42,930 nt of DNA from contig JACVCL010000010.1 of the NCBI GenBank assembly GCA_016742075.1, positions 1 to 42,930 on the forward strand, given 5' to 3'. Below, one piece after another: positions 40,050 to 42,930 of the stretch. Made by a program: the position numbers and the translations under genes. Source of the stretch: Phycisphaerales bacterium. GTDB lineage: Bacteria; Planctomycetota; Phycisphaerae; Phycisphaerales; UBA1924. The notes under the pieces were generated by a model, which was not told the DNA's origin, ran no database searches, and saw only the letters and a program-made list of their open reading frames with translations. Within the stretch, counting starts at the first letter, position 1. Each line of letters opens with the position of its first letter.

Positions 40050-41639
40050 ATGCTCCGACGACTTGCACTGGTTCTGACGCTCTGCGCCGCGTGCGGCGCT
40101 GCGCACGCGCAGGGCCGCGACGGCTCGGCCAAGCCCGGCCCCGCCGCGGCGTTCTCGCAGATCCTCGGCCGACCGACGCAGACATCGATCTCGCTGAGCC
40201 TGCTGAGCGAGACCGCCGTCGAGGCGTTCGTTGAGTACCGCGCCGCCGCGGGGTCGTCCTCTGCGAAAACACCCACGCAGCGTCTGGCCCCGGGCGTGCC
40301 CGCCGAGTTCGAGCTGAAGGACCTCAAGCCGGACTCAGCCTATGTCTATCGCGTGCGCACCCGCCGGACCGGCGAGCCCGAGTTCACACCGGGCGAAGAG
40401 TCGCCCTTCCGGACGGCCCGGCGCCCGGGCGCCACCTTCACCTTCGCGTTGCAGGGCGACTCACACCCCGAGCGCCCGGGGCGGATGTTCGACCCGGACC
40501 TTTACACGCGGACCATGCGGAACGCCGCCGAGCAGCCGCCCGACTTCTACATCCTGATGGGCGATGACTTCAGCATCGAGCGGCTGATCAGCCGCGGCAC
40601 GCTGAGCCAGGCGACCGTCAACACGGTCTACGCGTACCAGCGGGGATTTCTCGGGCTGATCGGGCGGAGCTCGCCCCTGTTCCTGGTCAACGGCAACCAC
40701 GAACAGGCCGCCAAGTACCTGCTCGACGGCACGCCCAACAACGCGGCGGTGTACGCCGGCAGGGCGCGCACGGCCTTCTACCCCCTGCCCGCGCCCGACA
40801 CATTCTACTCGGGCAACAGCGAGCCGGTGGAGCACATCGGCCTGCTTCGAGACTACTACGCCTGGACGTGGGGCGATGCGCTGTTCGTGGTGATCGATCC
40901 CTATTGGCACAGCGATGTCGCCGTGGACAACGAGGCCGGCGCCAGGGGCCCCGATCGCGGCCCGGGCGGCGAGGTGGTCCGCCCCGGCGACAACGCCGGC
41001 GCGCCGCGCGGCCGGGCCCGGCGCAACGCCGAGCCCGAAGCCCCGGAGGCCGGTCGAGGCGCCGGACGCGGCACCCGAGACCTGTGGCAGATCACGCTGG
41101 GCGACCGCCAGTACCAGTGGCTTCGCGCAACCCTTCTCGAGAGCAAGGCCCCGTTCAAGTTCGTGTTCTCGCACCACGTGCTGGGCACCGGGCGCGGCGG
41201 GATCGAGCAGGCCACCCGCTACGAATGGGGCGGGAAGGACCGGCGTGGCGTCGACCGCTTCGCCGAGATGCGCCCGACTTGGGAGCAGCCGATCCACCAC
41301 CTGATGCGCGACGCGGGCGTCACCATTTTCTTTCAGGGCCACGACCACCTGTACGCCCGCCAGGAGCTCGACGGCGTGATCTACCAGTCTGTTCCGAACC
41401 CGGCCGATCCGACCTTCACGGCGTTCAACCGTGAGGCGTACCGCAGCGGCGAGATCCTGCCGAACTCCGGCCACCTGCGGGTCACGGTGTCGCCCGGTCA
41501 GGCGAAGGTCGAGTACATCCTCTCCTTCAGGCCGGCCGATGAGAACGCGAACCGCAAGAACGGGGCCGTCGCCCACACCTACACGGCAGGCCCGCGCCGT
41601 CCTTCCTCACCCGCCGGGGGAAGCGAGCGCCCGCGATGA
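40050..41639 (+). CDS. Secreted metallophosphoesterase (purple acid phosphatase/PhoD-like)
   Basis: A 529-residue exported protein. A signal peptide (..LCAACGAAHAQG, about 1-21) is followed by an FN3-like domain (about 35-125, ..YVYRVRTRRTG..) as in purple acid phosphatases. The catalytic domain has the metal blocks in order: LQGDSHPER, LMGDDFS, VNGNHEQA, FSHHVLG and FQGHDHLYAR. These supply the usual D, D, N-H, H and H-x-H ligands of a two-metal site. Between GNHE and the SHH block is an insertion of about 50 residues rich in R, G, P and E (residues about 295-350), probably disordered. It would hydrolyse a phosphate ester or polyphosphate outside the cell. It overlaps the next gene by ATGA. 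Confidence 0.88.
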   Translation: MLRRLALVLTLCAACGAAHAQGRDGSAKPGPAAAFSQILGRPTQTSISLSLLSETAVEAFVEYRAAAGSSSAKTPTQRLAPGVPAEFELKDLKPDSAYVYRVRTRRTGEPEFTPGEESPFRTARRPGATFTFALQGDSHPERPGRMFDPDLYTRTMRNAAEQPPDFYILMGDDFSIERLISRGTLSQATVNTVYAYQRGFLGLIGRSSPLFLVNGNHEQAAKYLLDGTPNNAAVYAGRARTAFYPLPAPDTFYSGNSEPVEHIGLLRDYYAWTWGDALFVVIDPYWHSDVAVDNEAGARGPDRGPGGEVVRPGDNAGAPRGRARRNAEPEAPEAGRGAGRGTRDLWQITLGDRQYQWLRATLLESKAPFKFVFSHHVLGTGRGGIEQATRYEWGGKDRRGVDRFAEMRPTWEQPIHHLMRDAGVTIFFQGHDHLYARQELDGVIYQSVPNPADPTFTAFNREAYRSGEILPNSGHLRVTVSPGQAKVEYILSFRPADENANRKNGAVAHTYTAGPRRPSSPAGGSERPR

Positions 41640-42930
41640 AGATCGGATTCGGAGCGTCCCTGGCCGCCCTCCTCTCGCTCGGGGTGCCGACAACCGCACA
41701 CCCTCCCGACGCATCGGGCGGCCACACCGACCACGTCCGCCCCCCCGCTCACGCCCAGACCAGCACCGCGGCCCGCCTGTGGGCAAACACCGCGACCGGA
41801 GAAACGGTGCGCGGCGCGTTCCTTGCATGCCGTGACGGCCGCGTGAGCATCGAGCGCGACAACGGCGACGTGGTGGTGATGCCGCTCGCCGAGCTTTCCG
41901 CCGCCGACCGCGGAGAGGTGGAGCGACGGATGGACGCAGTCCGCGCGCTCAACGGGGCCCCGGCGACGGCGGCCGCCGCGCCGCCCGCCGACACCCGGCC
42001 CGGTGGCGAACGTTCCGGGGGCGAACGCCGACCGCCGCAGGCCGCGCCGTTCGACCTCTTCGCGCCGTTCGTCCTGACCCGCTGGGACGATCGCTGGCTG
42101 TACGTCGAGTCCGACGGCCTGCCGCACGCGCCTGTCGAGCACCCGATGATGGTCGGGATCCGGTCGTGGCAGCAGCAGGTGCCGCTCCCGCAGAACTACC
42201 GGGGCGACAACGCGTGGCGCATCCCGCTCCGCCCCGAGCTCGCCGACAAACCCGTTTCGGGGCGCACCGAACTTCGCCGCGGGGCCATCGCGCTCGCGGC
42301 GAACGGCGTCCCGATCTTCAACGCCCTGAACAACCGAGGCGACGACGCCCTCAAGGCCGGTGAGCTCGACGAGTTCGGCGGGCACAGCGGCCGCGCCGAC
42401 GACTACCACTATCACGCGGCGCCCCTTCACCTGCAGAAGGTCGTCGGCAACGCGCGGCCGATCGCCTACGCGCTCGACGGCTATCCGATCTTCGGACTCT
42501 TCGAACCCGGTGCCGCCGCGGGCAGCACCCGGGCCTGCCCGCTCGGCGGCCGCGACCCGCTGGACGAGCTCAACGGCCACTTCGCCCCTGCGCCCGAGGG
42601 CTCGGCCCCGGGCGCCAAGGGCCTCTACCACTATCACGCGAGCCTCGAGTACCCGTACATCAACGGCGGTATGCGCGGGAAGGTCACCGTCGTCGACGAC
42701 CAGATCGAGCCGCAGCCCCGGGCCCGCCCCGTGCGCCAGTGGCTGACTCCCCTGCGCGGCGCGGCGATCACGGGGTTCAGGAAGATCGGCGAGCAATCGT
42801 GGTCGCTCGAGTACACCATCGCCAACCGCACCGCGCAGGTGAACTACCGCATCGAGGGAACCGGAGCTGGCGAGCGGTACATCTTCGACTTCATCGGCGC
42901 CGACGGCGCCAAGCGCACCGAGACCTACAC
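41636..42930 (+). CDS. SHD1 and YHYH-domain exported protein (3' end cut by window)
   Basis: At least 431 residues; the frame is open to the window edge. A signal peptide (MKIGFGASLAALLSLGVPTT..) is followed at about residues 46-96 by an SHD1-like domain (LWANTATGETVRGAF.. VVMPLAELSAADRGEVE), common in planctomycete exported proteins. A YHYH domain starts near residue 160, with signature DDYHYHAAPLHL and a second GLYHYHASLEYPY. The histidine pairs suggest metal binding, but the function of YHYH proteins is not established. Its ATG overlaps the phosphoesterase stop (ATGA), so the two are made together and probably act on the same extracellular substrate. Confidence 0.85.
   Translation, partial: MKIGFGASLAALLSLGVPTTAHPPDASGGHTDHVRPPAHAQTSTAARLWANTATGETVRGAFLACRDGRVSIERDNGDVVVMPLAELSAADRGEVERRMDAVRALNGAPATAAAAPPADTRPGGERSGGERRPPQAAPFDLFAPFVLTRWDDRWLYVESDGLPHAPVEHPMMVGIRSWQQQVPLPQNYRGDNAWRIPLRPELADKPVSGRTELRRGAIALAANGVPIFNALNNRGDDALKAGELDEFGGHSGRADDYHYHAAPLHLQKVVGNARPIAYALDGYPIFGLFEPGAAAGSTRACPLGGRDPLDELNGHFAPAPEGSAPGAKGLYHYHASLEYPYINGGMRGKVTVVDDQIEPQPRARPVRQWLTPLRGAAITGFRKIGEQSWSLEYTIANRTAQVNYRIEGTGAGERYIFDFIGADGAKRTETY

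Overview
The window is very GC-rich, coding-dense bacterial DNA. Several features together suggest a motile planctomycete of the Phycisphaerae type. These are a short exported protein with a PEP-CTERM-like tail (PTPG, hydrophobic helix, RRRR), a secreted glycosidase ending in a dockerin-like duplication, an SHD1 domain joined to a YHYH domain, a DUF1570-like metallopeptidase, and flagellin plus a complete chemotaxis operon. This placement is an inference from gene content; no rRNA gene is present. Bases 1-153 are almost pure C-tract, and the last gene runs off the right edge.

Left part (1-10.6 kb): a peptide ABC-transporter ATPase and a glycosyltransferase converge on a membrane-anchored TPR protein. 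Valyl-tRNA synthetase follows, coupled by an ATGA overlap to a lipoprotein metallopeptidase. The next gap holds a candidate stand-alone structured RNA with its own promoter and a strong intrinsic terminator. After it come an MFS permease, tRNA-Arg(CCG) and a lipoprotein MsrA.

Middle (10.6-24.4 kb): a tandem two-domain serine hydrolase, the PEP-CTERM-like protein, an asparagine synthetase with a transmembrane helix inserted in its linker, a dicarboxylate/amino-acid symporter and an NDUFA9-like SDR. Next are a small unknown protein, a Kef-type antiporter and an 89-residue protein that is only a sigma region 4 helix-turn-helix. A redox group (CNHCPYVKH thioredoxin-fold protein, plant-type ferredoxin reductase, seven-iron ferredoxin) faces a secreted cyclophilin-FKBP fusion.

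Right part (24.4-42.9 kb): a minus-strand operon cheW-cheR-cheA-cheX-cheY-cheB continues with only 16 bp of spacing into a two-gene ABC exporter. Then come a secreted GH15-like glucosidase with dockerin-like repeats, a flagellin with its own terminator, an FAD amine oxidoreductase, tRNA-Pro(CGG), a secreted metallophosphoesterase and a coupled SHD1-YHYH protein.

A 9-base extended -10 motif (GGGTATTCT) precedes three unrelated transcription units, and TTGCCC/TTGCCT boxes recur at 16-17 bp spacing, so a local housekeeping promoter consensus can be read. The items most worth a second look are the candidate RNA at 8055-8225, the membrane-anchored asparagine synthetase with an altered NGE motif, the region-4-only sigma-like protein with an operator-like repeat, and the dual-family prolyl isomerase. 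No mobile element, integrase or CRISPR array was seen.
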